Source: Caldilineaceae bacterium
GTDB lineage: Bacteria; Chloroflexota; Anaerolineae; Caldilineales; Caldilineaceae
Assembly (NCBI GenBank): GCA_022821585.1
Contig: JAJEDI010000003.1
Location: 1 to 44,123, forward strand
Length of the DNA: 44,123 nt
Direction: 5' to 3'
Part shown: one piece after another, positions 7,176 through 15,320 of the stretch
How positions within the stretch are numbered: the stretch's first letter is position 1
Layout of the letters: every line of letters begins with the position of its first letter
Notes under the pieces: generated by a model
What the model saw: the letters and a program-made list of their open reading frames with translations, nothing else
What the model was told of the DNA's origin: nothing
Databases searched by the model: none
Translations under genes and position numbers: made by a program

Positions 7176-8558
7176 CTATCCGAGCAGCTCTTCGCGGGAG
7201 CGCTCGAGGACGGCGTTGACACGCGACTCAAGGTCGTCGGTCGCCTCTTGCACCGTCTTGACCTGCAGCATGGCCGCTTCCTGTTCCTCGACGGCGATGC
7301 TGGCAATCTCACCTTCGGCGGGGCCGTTGAAGACGGACGTGGCGTCTTTCAGAAGCTGGTTGAGGATCCACAGCTGTGTCGGCGGATCGGTGCGATCCTG
7401 CACGTAGATCAGGCCTTCCGCGGTGGGAATGTGGGCGGGGAAAGGGAAGATGGTCTCGGCGTACATGACGGCGCCGTCACCCATAGTCAACCATTTAATA
7501 TACTCCCACGACTCATCCGGGTGCGGGGCTGAGCTGGTGATCGAGATACCGTTCTGGTAGGCGTCGATCGTGTTCTTGCCCGTTACAGGATGTGCGGGAG
7601 GCGTGAAGACGTCCCACTCAAACTCTTCGATCTCGGAGAAGGAGGGGATCATCCAGTCACCCATGACTGCGAAAGCGACGCGGCCGGTTTCAAATGGGTT
7701 GAACTGCAGGTTGGCTTCGGGCGGCATGGCGACCTTATGCTCGTTGACCAGGTCGGTCATCCACTGGAAGGCCTCCATCGGCGCGTCCTCTTTGATAAGA
7801 CAGCCGTTGTAGTCCTCGTCATAGAAGGCGCCGCCGGCCTGGAAGATCCAGAAGTTCATGCGGGAATTGCCGTCTACGGGCTTGTCCATGCCGTAGGACT
7901 CGGCCGAGCCGTCGTCGTTGATGACGGTGAACTCTTTGCCGGCCTCGACGATCGTGTCCCAGGTCCAGCTTTCGTCCGGATCGGGGATACCCTTTTCGGC
8001 GAACCAGTTCTTGTTCCAGAACCACATGGTGCCGGAATGCCAGACGGTGGGGAAGGCGTGCAGGTCGCCGGAGCCGCACCGGATCTGGCCGGGTTGCCAG
8101 CGTCCCTGTGTGATTGCACCCTCGTAGAAGTCGTTGAGGTCGACGCCATCACGCTCGACGAAGGGATCCAACGGGATCGTCACCCCGTTGTGCGCGAAGC
8201 GCACGTGATAGTAGGGCGAGTGGTGCATGATGTCGGGTGAATCGCCAGCGGCGGTGGAGGCCAACATCTTCTGCCAGTAGTTGGACCAGGAGGTGATGTC
8301 CTCCTGCAGCTTGATGTGGGGGTGGGCCTCCTGGAAGGCTTCCTGGAGGACACCCTGCTTCTCTACCTGGAAGCCCCAGTAGGCGAGGCGCAGCTCGACG
8401 GTCTCCATGCCGCCGTCGTCGCCGCTGGCCATCGTGTCACCGGCGGCGGGCGCGGGCGCGGCGCAGGCCGCGGTCACCATGACGCCGGCAGTCGCCGCGG
8501 CAGTTTGCAGGAATGCGCGACGTGACAGCCGCTTGTTGACCAATGCGTTCTTTCCCAT
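7176..8558 (-). CDS. Extracellular sugar-binding lipoprotein (family 1 SBP), Tat-type signal
   Basis: 460 residues from the ATG at 8558, chosen because AAGGAG lies 7 bp upstream and the signal peptide starts there; an in-frame ATG 18 codons earlier has no such site. The signal has twin arginines (S-R-R-A-F-L-Q, about 12-18) and a lipobox T-A-A-C with Cys32, so folded export and lipid anchoring are inferred. The mature part has the family features: LRLAYWGFQVEKQGVL, SWTWDTIVEAGKEF, GRVAFAVMGDWM and SWEYIKWL. It delivers a sugar to the permeases at 6152-7081 and 5219-6139. The ligand is unknown; a divergent glycosidase at 8807 suggests an oligosaccharide. Confidence 0.93.
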   Translation of the reverse strand: MGKNALVNKRLSRRAFLQTAAATAGVMVTAACAAPAPAAGDTMASGDDGGMETVELRLAYWGFQVEKQGVLQEAFQEAHPHIKLQEDITSWSNYWQKMLASTAAGDSPDIMHHSPYYHVRFAHNGVTIPLDPFVERDGVDLNDFYEGAITQGRWQPGQIRCGSGDLHAFPTVWHSGTMWFWNKNWFAEKGIPDPDESWTWDTIVEAGKEFTVINDDGSAESYGMDKPVDGNSRMNFWIFQAGGAFYDEDYNGCLIKEDAPMEAFQWMTDLVNEHKVAMPPEANLQFNPFETGRVAFAVMGDWMIPSFSEIEEFEWDVFTPPAHPVTGKNTIDAYQNGISITSSAPHPDESWEYIKWLTMGDGAVMYAETIFPFPAHIPTAEGLIYVQDRTDPPTQLWILNQLLKDATSVFNGPAEGEIASIAVEEQEAAMLQVKTVQEATDDLESRVNAVLERSREELLG

Positions 8559-8628
8559 CGTTTGTTTCTCCTTGGGTCGATTGAAGTGGATTGAATGTAT
8601 GTTTCGGGGCAAAAAAGACTATTGGAGC

Positions 8629-8659
8629 AAAATAGTAACATAATGTGAGTTGAGGTCAA
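8629..8659 (-). promoter_or_regulatory. Candidate promoter of the 8558 transporter operon
   Basis: On the minus strand TTGACC (complement of 8654-8659) and TATTTT (complement of 8629-8634) are separated by 19 bp, longer than ideal. They lie 70-100 bp upstream of the binding-protein start in an AT-rich patch, the only such patch in this divergent intergenic region. Confidence 0.3.
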
Positions 8660-8806
8660 AGAACTATCGCGCGGCCGGGTGTGCGACTTAATCAGGGCGC
8701 GAACGGAGTGGCTGTGCGGACGCGCTTGCCTGCGCTATCATGGACTCATGCAGTTGGATACTGCCGTGGACCGACTCAGTGAATTTGCATAGAGAGAGAA
8801 AAAAGC

Positions 8807-10285
8807 ATGATTTTCAAACCAGAGATCGCAGCCCGTCTATGGGATACCTGGCTGTACTATCACGACGGCAGGCACTATCTCTTTTATCTTCACCGCATGC
8901 GCGCCGGCGGCCCCTATGACGGCATGAGCGTTGCCACTTCGGATGACGGTGTCCACTTTGGCGACCGGGGGCCGATCATCCACAAGGCCAAGGACGCCAA
9001 CTGGCTGGGCACCGGCATGGTCTGGCGAGCCGGCGACCGGTTCATGCTCAACTTCTCGGAGGAGCGCGGCGGGGTGCAGGAGATCTTTTTCGCCGAATCG
9101 GACGATCTGCTGCAGTGGCGGCGACTGCCCGACGAGGAGTATGTATGTCGGTCGGACCCGCGCTGGTATGCGGAGGACCCTACGTTCACAAGCCAGCGCT
9201 GGGACTGTATCTGGGTTCTGCCGCGGGAGGACGGGCAGGGCTATACTGGCTTCCTCACCGCGGTGGCCAAGGATGGGCCGCCCGGGCTGTGCGGCACGGC
9301 CGGCTGTGTTGTATCCGATGACGGCCGCCACTTTCGGGCCGCGCCCCCGGTGATCGAGACCGGGCTATGGGGCGAACGCATCGAGGTGGGCGCGGTGGAG
9401 AAGATCGGCGACCGCTACTACATGCTGCTGGGAGTCGGGAAGTCGCATGCGCTGGGGTCGCGGCACCTGTCGGAGCTGCTGGCAGGCGAGTGCGGGATGT
9501 ACGTTCTCTCCTCCGAGTCGCAGACGGGGCCGTACCGGCTCGACCCCGGCCAGCGGCTGCTGCTGGGCAACAGCCCCAAGAGGCTGAACTACTTTGCACG
9601 CTTCTACCGCTGCGGCGAGGAGTTGCTGCTCAACCACCACACGGTGCCGCGCCAGAAGGGCGGCGAATCCTATTTTTCGCCGCTGAAGACGGTCCACCGC
9701 GACGCCGCGGGCATTCTGAGCCTGCGCTGGTGGCCCGGCAACGAGGCGCTGAAGGGGCGTCCGTTGCCGGTTGGGCTGGAGGGATGCGAGTTCTACGGCC
9801 TGCGCTCCGGTGACTGTCCTGTCGAGGGCAGGCGCCTGCAGCTCGCGGCTGCGGCCGGCGGGCTGGCGATACTTCCGGTGAAGTTTGACTTGGCGCGAGG
9901 AGTCATCCTGGAAGCGGAGCTGACCTTTCAGGAATTGAGCGGTCCTCTCGGCGGCGCCGGCTTCTTCATCGAAGGCGGCCCCGGCTATTCCGGTACTTTG
10001 TTCGTAGCGCAAAGCGACAGTCGTCTGACGACAGGCCCCTATACATCACCCACGGAAGACGGCTACGCCTTCCAGCCGGAGGACGCGAAGCCGCTGTCTT
10101 TCACACCGGGACGGACTCAGCGCTGGCGGCTGCTGTTGCGCAACGAGTTCGCGGAGCTCTACGTCGACGACGAACTGATTCAGGGTTACACGCTGCCCCA
10201 TGCCCCGAGCGGCCGGCTGGGCTTTGTCATCGAAGCCGGCACGGCGGCTGCGGCGAACGTACGCGGCTGGGAAATGTCCCTCTAA
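8807..10285 (+). CDS. GH32/GH43-type beta-propeller glycosidase
   Basis: 492 residues without a signal peptide, so probably cytosolic. The first propeller blade has the aspartate of this clan in LWDTWLYYHDGRHYLFYLHR (about 11-30). Repeated blades follow, for example SVATSDDGVHFGDRGP (about 42-57), YAEDPTFTSQRWDCIWVLP and the Glu-containing GERIEVGAVEKIGDRYYMLLG. The C-terminal ~150 residues look like the beta-sandwich of GH32 enzymes (FFIEGGPGYSGTLFVAQ). The likely role is hydrolysis of fructose- or arabinose-type glycosides. It is divergent from the transporter operon at 8558 and may process its cargo. The fold is well supported; the substrate and exact family number are not. Confidence 0.8.
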   Translation: MIFKPEIAARLWDTWLYYHDGRHYLFYLHRMRAGGPYDGMSVATSDDGVHFGDRGPIIHKAKDANWLGTGMVWRAGDRFMLNFSEERGGVQEIFFAESDDLLQWRRLPDEEYVCRSDPRWYAEDPTFTSQRWDCIWVLPREDGQGYTGFLTAVAKDGPPGLCGTAGCVVSDDGRHFRAAPPVIETGLWGERIEVGAVEKIGDRYYMLLGVGKSHALGSRHLSELLAGECGMYVLSSESQTGPYRLDPGQRLLLGNSPKRLNYFARFYRCGEELLLNHHTVPRQKGGESYFSPLKTVHRDAAGILSLRWWPGNEALKGRPLPVGLEGCEFYGLRSGDCPVEGRRLQLAAAAGGLAILPVKFDLARGVILEAELTFQELSGPLGGAGFFIEGGPGYSGTLFVAQSDSRLTTGPYTSPTEDGYAFQPEDAKPLSFTPGRTQRWRLLLRNEFAELYVDDELIQGYTLPHAPSGRLGFVIEAGTAAAANVRGWEMSL

Positions 10286-10346
10286 GCAAAAGCAATACCC
10301 CTTCCTTCACAACTGACCGGAACTCCCCAAATTAGTGCGAAGTGCT

Positions 10347-10450
10347 GTCCATCGATTGGGGGAACCAGGGCAGGCACAAGGCCTGCCCCTACATTGGCGT
10401 TCTCTGATTGGGGGCACAATGGCAGACACAAGGCCCGCCGAACTGCAGTG
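10347..10450. repeat. REP-like palindromic repeat, two degenerate tandem units
   Basis: The first unit contains GGGCAGGC, loop ACAAG, GCCTGCCC (10368-10388), a perfect 8-bp stem, followed by CCTACATTGGCGTTCTCTG and ATTGGGGG. A second, decayed unit starts near 10407 (GATTGGGGGCACAATGG, then GCAGACACAAGGCCCGCC). A related copy is at 15375-15440. The unit lies after the glycosidase gene, where convergent transcription ends. Confidence 0.55.
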
Positions 10451-10535
10451 GCTAGTGGCCAGAGACGGCGCCGGGGGCAGGCACTGTTCGCCGACCAAGC
10501 CGGTCCAATTGTCCACAACGGTGGTACTAGCTTAG

Positions 10536-10640
10536 GGGGGCGTTGCGGGGGGTATACCCCCCCACCAGGGAGGGCCGAAGGCCCGACCGCCCCAAGGCGA
10601 GGAGAGAGGGCAGAGGAGTGAGGAGAGAGAAAGCTGCGGT
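10536..10640. repeat. GC-rich dispersed repeat (copy A)
   Basis: A block running from a G-run and GGTATACC through AGGGAGGGCCGAAGG, CCCGACCGCCC and a GAGGAGAGAGG-type purine tract. The same block occurs in the opposite orientation at 43966-44035. It ends close to the stop of the minus-strand permease at 10692 and may act as a bidirectional transcription end. No protein is supported in 10286-10691. Confidence 0.55.
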
Positions 10641-10691
10641 GCGCCTTACTCGGGAGCGCGAAGCGGTTATGGCTGCGTGGTAAAGGGTTCG

Positions 10692-11573
10692 CTAACCTTT
10701 GATGCCGGTCAGGGAGATGCCGCGTACGAAGTAGCGCTGCAAGAGGAGGAAGACGAGGAGCACGGGCAGCGTGACGACAACGGAACCGGCCATGAGGCGG
10801 GGCCAGCTGGTGTACCACTGCCGCTGGACGAGGGCGACGCCGAGCTGGACGGTGAAGAGATATTTGCGGTCGAGGAAGATGAAGGGGCCGAAGAAGTTGT
10901 TCCAGGAGGCCATGAAGGAGAAGACGCCCAGGGTGGCCAGGGCGGGCTTCATCAGGGGCAGGGCGATGCGCCGGTAGATGCCGAAGGAGCTGCAGCCGTC
11001 GATGCGGGCGGCGTCTTCCAGTTCGACCGGCAGCGAAAACATGAACTGGCGGAGCAGGAATGTGCCGTAGGCGGAGCTGAGCATGGCGGGCACGATCAGG
11101 GGCAGATGGGTGTTGACCCAGCCGATGCGGTGCATGACGATGTAGAGCGGAATCACGGTGACGGCATAGGGTACCATCATGGTCGACAGGACGATGATGA
11201 AGAGGACGTTCTTACCGGGAAAGTCGAGCCGGGCGAAAGCAAAGGCAGCGAGCGAAGATGTGATGAGCTGGCCGCCGACGCCGAGGACAGCGATCTTGAC
11301 GCTGTTGTAGAAGAAAATCCCGAAGGGCTGGTCGAGGAAGAGATCCCCGTAGGCTTCCAGAGTCGGTTCAAGCGGAAGCCAGGTCGGGGGGATCTGAAAG
11401 GCCTCGAATTCGGTCTTGAACGAGGTTGAGATCATCCACCAGAAGGGGGCGAGGGCAGCCAGACCCAGCACAATCAGCAGAATGTGCGTAACGGTATTGG
11501 CCACGAGCTCTTGTTGTCTGCGGCTGGCCACACGGTCAACGCGCGCCGCGCGCATGGTTGAAACTCTTTGCAC
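10692..11573 (-). CDS. CUT1 sugar ABC transporter permease, MalG/UgpE type
   Basis: 293 residues from a GTG at 11573 with GGGGG 5 bp upstream; an ATG six codons later is an alternative start. Membrane segments begin at about 28-50. The EAA loop is at about 186-208 (EDAARIDGCSSFGIYRRIALP). It ends in GIKG. Second permease of the second transporter, 68 bp downstream of 11642-12562 on the same strand. No enzyme gene follows it before the repeats at 10640, so this transporter has no obvious dedicated catabolic gene on its 3' side. Confidence 0.93.
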   Translation of the reverse strand: MQRVSTMRAARVDRVASRRQQELVANTVTHILLIVLGLAALAPFWWMISTSFKTEFEAFQIPPTWLPLEPTLEAYGDLFLDQPFGIFFYNSVKIAVLGVGGQLITSSLAAFAFARLDFPGKNVLFIIVLSTMMVPYAVTVIPLYIVMHRIGWVNTHLPLIVPAMLSSAYGTFLLRQFMFSLPVELEDAARIDGCSSFGIYRRIALPLMKPALATLGVFSFMASWNNFFGPFIFLDRKYLFTVQLGVALVQRQWYTSWPRLMAGSVVVTLPVLLVFLLLQRYFVRGISLTGIKG

Positions 11574-11641
11574 GGGGACCCCCTTTTGCGACGTTCGCCA
11601 ACTCCCCGGAGCCGGCTCACGTCAAAGTCATCGCCGGTCTC

Positions 11642-12562
11642 TCAATAGTGCACCCACAGCCTGGCCAGGCGCACCTGGATCATGGTGATTGTGAAGATGA
11701 CGAGGGCCAGGATCCAGGCCATGGCCGAAGCATATCCCATCTTGGAGCTGCCGAAGGCCATCTGCCAGAGGTAGTAGATGTAGACGTTGGTCGAGTTTAT
11801 CGGTCCGCCCTGGGTCATTACATAGATGAGGCCGAAGGTCTGGAAGGTGCCGATCACGCTCATGACAAGGATGAAGAACATGGTGGGCGTGAGCAGCGGG
11901 ATGGTGATTCTGAAAAAGCGGTTGAACGGGCCGGCGCCGTCGATGGTGGCGGCTTCGTGCAGATGATCGGGGATCCCCTGCAGCCCGGCCAGATAGAGGA
12001 CCATGTTGTAGCCGAGCCCCTGCCAGACGGTGACCATGGCGACGGCGGGCATGGCCCAGAAGGGATCGATGAGCCAGTTGGGGCCGTCGATGCGGACCCA
12101 GGAGAGGACGTAGTTGATGAAACCGAACTCGCCGTCATACAGCCAGCGGAACATGAGGCCGACGGCCACGACGGAAGTGACAAGCGGCAGGAAGAAGGCG
12201 AGCCGGTAGAGATAGCGCATTCTGATGGGCCGGTCGAGCAGTGCGGCCAGAATGAGCGGGAAGATCACGGAGGGCACGATGATCCAGCCGGCATATCTGA
12301 AGGTATTGCCCAGGACCTTCCAGAAAAGCCGGTCGCGGCTGACCAGGCGGGCGTAGTTTTTGAGGCCGACCAGCTCGGGCGGACTGACCATATCCCACTT
12401 GTTGAAGCTCATGTAGAGGGATGCGGCGATGGGAAGGAAGATGAAGGCAACGATGCCGATGATGAGGGGCGCGACAAAGAGGTAGCCCTCATATCGATGC
12501 CAGCGGATGTTGTTCGCTTTCGTCTTGGCGACGAGGCGGGTCAATGCCTGTGTCTGAGCCAT
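11642..12562 (-). CDS. CUT1 sugar ABC transporter permease, MalF/UgpA type
   Basis: 306 residues from the ATG at 12562, which has GCAGGA 7-8 bp upstream; an in-frame ATG 11 codons earlier lacks a ribosome-binding site. The first membrane segment is YLFVAPLIIGIVAFIFLP (about 27-44). The EAA loop is at about 203-225 (EAATIDGAGPFNRFFRITIP). It follows the binding-protein gene 12806-14161 after a 243-bp gap containing a strong hairpin. The ribosome-binding region overlaps one arm of an 11-bp inverted repeat (12570-12626). Confidence 0.93.
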   Translation of the reverse strand: MAQTQALTRLVAKTKANNIRWHRYEGYLFVAPLIIGIVAFIFLPIAASLYMSFNKWDMVSPPELVGLKNYARLVSRDRLFWKVLGNTFRYAGWIIVPSVIFPLILAALLDRPIRMRYLYRLAFFLPLVTSVVAVGLMFRWLYDGEFGFINYVLSWVRIDGPNWLIDPFWAMPAVAMVTVWQGLGYNMVLYLAGLQGIPDHLHEAATIDGAGPFNRFFRITIPLLTPTMFFILVMSVIGTFQTFGLIYVMTQGGPINSTNVYIYYLWQMAFGSSKMGYASAMAWILALVIFTITMIQVRLARLWVHY

Positions 12563-12569
12563 AATCTGT

Positions 12570-12626
12570 CCTGCGATACACCTAGAGCCGGGCAATGGAC
12601 GGCGACAGTTCCAGATGTATCGCAGG
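12570..12626 (-). promoter_or_regulatory. 11-bp inverted repeat overlapping a permease ribosome-binding site
   Basis: CCTGCGATACA (12570-12580) and TGTATCGCAGG (12616-12626) are perfect inverted copies separated by 35 bp. On the minus-strand transcript the second arm holds the GCAGGA that serves the permease start at 12562. Pairing could therefore hide that site and lower permease translation. Operator use is an alternative. Confidence 0.45.
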
Positions 12627-12674
12627 GTTGGGAGATTACCGGATCGATTTTGTGTGCCTGTCCGCTACATACGC

Positions 12675-12719
12675 GGCGTTCTCACGGGACAAACGGTTCA
12701 GTGTTTGCGTGAGAACGCC
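12675..12719 (-). promoter_or_regulatory. Intercistronic hairpin between binding-protein and permease genes
   Basis: GGCGTTCTCACG (12675-12686) pairs perfectly with CGTGAGAACGCC (12708-12719). After a 3-nt bulge, CAAAC (12690-12694) pairs with GTTTG (12703-12707), closing an 8-nt loop. No U-run follows. The position matches the hairpins in the other three transporter operons. Confidence 0.65.
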
Positions 12720-12805
12720 AGACGATTCTTGGACGGGGCCCAGGCGAACGGCGCAGGCTTGTGCGAATGCCCCAACACGTGGGTTCGCGAAGGCCTGTGG
12801 AGCCT

Positions 12806-14161
12806 TTAGTACTGCTCCTCACTTGCGTCAGCGAGGATGTCCTCCATGACGACCTGAATTTCGTTGAGCGCTTCGGCAGCGGTCATATGGCCGAGGAAAG
12901 CGGCCTGGAGGTTGGGGATGACGGCGGTGCCGAGCAGTTCACCGTGGTTGACGCCGAGCGAGTCGTTGGCGGCCAGATCGGAGTTGAAGCAGGCATCGAC
13001 AAAGACTTCGCCGCCGCGGGCAACCATCTCATCGGTTACAAATCCTTCGGGGCGGCCGGCCGGGATGGAGAAGCCGGTTCTGCCCAACACGAGGGCGCCT
13101 TCGCCGATCGACATATGCTTGAGGAAGGCAAAGGCGGCGTCGGGATGGTCGGTGTCGGCGACGATGCCGAAGCCGGAGGTCCACATCATGGTTGTCGTGG
13201 GGCCGCCCTCGAAAGCGCGGGGGTTGCGCACGACATGCCAGTCGATCTTGTCGGTATTCTGGAGCAGGGCGACGGTATCGATGGTGTGGCTGGCCCACAT
13301 GGCGATGCGGCCAGTGAGCTGACGTGAACTGGCGCCCTCGGTGGACAACTGTTCGGGCGAGGGTGAAATCTCGTGGGTCAGGATGGTATCCACGAGCCAT
13401 TCGATTGCTTCGATATTCTTCGGGTCGTTGGCGGTGGGCGTGGTGAGATCCCCGTTCCAACGGTCGAAGTAGCCTTTGCCCTCATTGGCCCACATCCAGT
13501 GCTCGTTGGCCCAAGGCCCGGTCTGCGTCATCCAGCCGAAGACCTTGTCCTGGCCTTCGCCGGAGGTCAGTCGCTGGCCCATTTCGAGGCAATCGGCCCA
13601 GGTCCAGCCGTCTTCGGGGTAGGCAACGCCGGCTTCATCGAAGAGGCCCTTGTTGTAGATTACGGCGTGGGTTACATAGTCCTTGGGCAGGCCGAAGAGC
13701 TTGCCTTCGACGGTATAGAGCTGGAGCAGAGCGGGCGCGACGGGGTCGTCGTCGTAGTCGGAGTCTGCGTCGAGATACGGATGCAGATCGACGAGAATGC
13801 CCTTTTTGCTCCAGATTCTGGGCGGCCCGTAGGTGGCTACGATGGCGATGTCGGGGGGATCGCCGGCGGCGATGCGGGCGTTGATCTTGGCCAGCATATC
13901 CGGCCAGGAGCCGATGGTGGGGCTGATGAGAAGGTCGACGTCGGGCATGACGTCTTTGAACTTGTCAAATGCCTCGCCGTGTACTTCGTCGGGTTCGTAG
14001 CCCAGGTATTCGAGCTGAATGCCTTCGGCGTCTGCACCGTCGCCGTCACCGGAGCCGGCCGGGGACGCGACCGGTTGGCAGGCGGCGAGAAGGGTGGCCC
14101 CGCCGATGGCGCCGGCGGTCAGTTGCAGGAATTCTCGTCTTTTCAAGGGCTTGGCGTTCAC
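12806..14161 (-). CDS. Extracellular sugar-binding lipoprotein (family 1 SBP), Tat-type signal
   Basis: 451 residues from a GTG at 14161, with AGGAGA 6 bp upstream. The signal peptide has twin arginines (K-R-R-E-F-L-Q, 7-13) and a lipobox L-A-A-C with Cys28. The mature region has SBP family features: MLAKINARIAAGDPPDIAIV, GWTWADCLEMGQRL, GRIAMWASH, AFAFLKHMS. It heads the operon with permeases 11642-12562 and 10692-11573. A promoter with a 17-bp spacer lies at 14214-14242. The ligand is unknown. Confidence 0.92.
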   Translation of the reverse strand: MNAKPLKRREFLQLTAGAIGGATLLAACQPVASPAGSGDGDGADAEGIQLEYLGYEPDEVHGEAFDKFKDVMPDVDLLISPTIGSWPDMLAKINARIAAGDPPDIAIVATYGPPRIWSKKGILVDLHPYLDADSDYDDDPVAPALLQLYTVEGKLFGLPKDYVTHAVIYNKGLFDEAGVAYPEDGWTWADCLEMGQRLTSGEGQDKVFGWMTQTGPWANEHWMWANEGKGYFDRWNGDLTTPTANDPKNIEAIEWLVDTILTHEISPSPEQLSTEGASSRQLTGRIAMWASHTIDTVALLQNTDKIDWHVVRNPRAFEGGPTTTMMWTSGFGIVADTDHPDAAFAFLKHMSIGEGALVLGRTGFSIPAGRPEGFVTDEMVARGGEVFVDACFNSDLAANDSLGVNHGELLGTAVIPNLQAAFLGHMTAAEALNEIQVVMEDILADASEEQY

Positions 14162-14213
14162 AGTGTTCTCCTCTCGGGATTTTGATGGTCGCTACTGTGC
14201 GAGGATGGCCGGT

Positions 14214-14242
14214 ATTCTACAGTAGCTGAGTTTGGTTTGCAA
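14214..14242 (-). promoter_or_regulatory. Probable promoter of the 14161 transporter operon
   Basis: On the minus strand TTGCAA (14237-14242) and TAGAAT (complement of 14214-14219) are 17 bp apart, matching 4/6 and 5/6 of the consensus, about 53 bp upstream of the GTG start. Confidence 0.5.
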
Positions 14243-14353
14243 TCTGTGTATTTCTGTGGGGAGGGGCTATCGTCTGAACTGTGATTAATGGGATTGGGAA
14301 GATGGGCTGTGATGAGGGCATCATTGGCATGGGTGTGCTCGTGTGAGCGTTGG

Positions 14354-14393
14354 ACGAGCGTTTACGAGAGATCACGAGCGTCTTGCGAGAGAT
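14354..14393. repeat. Imperfect 20-bp tandem repeat, operator-like
   Basis: ACGAGCGTTTACGAGAGAT (14354-14372) is followed one base later by ACGAGCGTCTTGCGAGAGAT (14374-14393), differing by one indel and one substitution. It lies between the transporter promoter (minus) and the small gene at 14468 (plus), so it could serve either as a tandem regulator site. Confidence 0.4.
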
Positions 14394-14467
14394 TGTGATG
14401 GGTCTTTTGCGGGTGCTGAACGTCTATGCACATATTGCCATTCACTCCCCCCTTGAGGTGATACAAC

Positions 14468-14668
14468 ATGACGAACCGTGAACCGGAATGCGTCGCACTG
14501 AAACGGCGCGGCGCGGCGCGAATCTATCAGCAGTTGGCTGGGAAGTCACGAGCAGAGCAGTTGGCCTTCTGGCAAGAACGCAACCAAAGGATGCGGGAGC
14601 GGCAAGAGGCAAGGCTTCGAAACGAACCGTCAACTGAAACGCCTGCAGTACCTCCTGGGCTAAGGTAG
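14468..14668 (+). CDS. Small charged antitoxin-like protein
   Basis: 66 residues, with AGGTGA 6 bp before the ATG. Its core, CVALKRRGAARIYQQL (about 8-23) followed by a helix around LAFWQERNQRMRERQ, matches from memory a widespread group of small helical proteins (C-V-x-M-K-R-R-G-x-x-x-I) in cyanobacteria and Chloroflexota that are usually paired with toxin-type genes. No intact toxin follows. The next coding trace downstream is a broken nucleotidyltransferase-like frame at 14719, which may be the decayed partner. The antitoxin role is an inference. Confidence 0.65.
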   Translation: MTNREPECVALKRRGAARIYQQLAGKSRAEQLAFWQERNQRMRERQEARLRNEPSTETPAVPPGLR

Positions 14669-14718
14669 ATCCTCGTACATACCCAGTCAAAAGTCCGTGA
14701 GCGGGGGACCTGGCCCAC

Positions 14719-14850
14719 GTGAGCAAAGCTACTGTCGACAAGGCGACATATCAGTCCGTTGTCCAGTCGAACGCCAAACGATTCGACCCAGAGCAGATTA
14801 TCCTCTTCAGCAGCCACACCCGCGGCAACGCCGGCTCCCACAGCGAATAG
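14719..14850 (+). pseudogene. Remnant of a MNT-type nucleotidyltransferase
   Basis: A GTG-started frame of 43 residues contains RFDPEQIILFSSHTRGNAGS, close to the signature of minimal nucleotidyltransferases (F-x-P-x-x-I-x-L-F-G-S-x-A-R-G-x-x-x-x-x-S-D-x-D-L). Here G-S-x-A-R-G reads S-S-H-T-R-G and the frame stops at TAG exactly where the catalytic S-D-x-D should come. No continuation was found in the other frames. It lies 50 bp after the small antitoxin-like gene 14468-14668. Confidence 0.55.
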
Positions 14851-14919
14851 CCCAGCCCTTCGTACCTGAACACCACAAAGCACCTAAAGCGGTTCTGGGA
14901 GCCTTCTCCACTTCGTTCA

Positions 14920-14966
14920 GATACGACGCCGTCGTTGTCGCGGTCGTTCATGTACTGGTAAGCGGG
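14920..14966 (-). repeat. Duplicated coding fragment (PAYQYMND repeat, copy 1)
   Basis: The minus strand encodes PAYQYMNDRDNDGVVSE, which has the D-x-D-x-D-G pattern of Excalibur/EF-hand-like calcium-binding ends. A shorter copy is at 15321-15355 in the same orientation, so the two flank the small gene 15008-15301. It is probably a remnant of a longer protein. Confidence 0.45.
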
Positions 14967-15007
14967 CTTCGGCCCTCGGATTGAGACCAAAAACCCAGCC
15001 CCCGCCC

Positions 15008-15301
15008 TCACCCGGCCAGCGTCATCAGCAACGTCGGCGCGTTTTCGAAATACCACGCCGTCAGCGTCGTCCTCGCGTCATCGAGACTGTCGGATGTCCC
15101 ATAGGGGTAGAGTGGTATGGAGCGCTGGCTGTCTTCCAACCAGTAGTAGGCAGTCACGATGTGTATTCCGCCCGTCAGCTTCCCTCCGTGCACCTCCATG
15201 CACAGCGCGTCCTTGCCGTTGCGGGCCTTGACTTCACAACGGTGAATCTCGTCTCCGCCGGTGGTGGAAACTCTCTGCCAGTTAAGTTCAACCGTTGCCA
15301 T
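15008..15301 (-). CDS. Small uncharacterised protein
   Basis: 97 residues, soluble, with no family recognised. I chose the ATG at 15301 because GAGGAGG lies 9 bp upstream; an upstream in-frame start at 15370 would add codons belonging to the PAYQYMND repeat. The sequence is rich in aromatic and mixed charged residues (for example TAYYWLEDSQRSIPLYPYG in the middle) and ends FENAPTLLMTLAG. It lies alone between two copies of that repeat and upstream of, but divergent from, the IclR regulator. The strong ribosome-binding site and start position argue that it is a real gene. Confidence 0.6.
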   Translation of the reverse strand: MATVELNWQRVSTTGGDEIHRCEVKARNGKDALCMEVHGGKLTGGIHIVTAYYWLEDSQRSIPLYPYGTSDSLDDARTTLTAWYFENAPTLLMTLAG

Positions 15302-15320
15302 GTCGTAGTTCCTCCTCACT

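Noticed and set aside
9365..10012. 215-codon minus-strand frame within the glycosidase gene
   Set aside because: Antisense shadow with Arg/Ala/Leu-rich composition; no start signal.
14751..15056. 101-codon minus-strand frame across 14751-15056
   Set aside because: Only the PAYQYMND repeat part looks protein-like; the rest overlaps the nucleotidyltransferase remnant on the other strand and lacks a ribosome-binding site.
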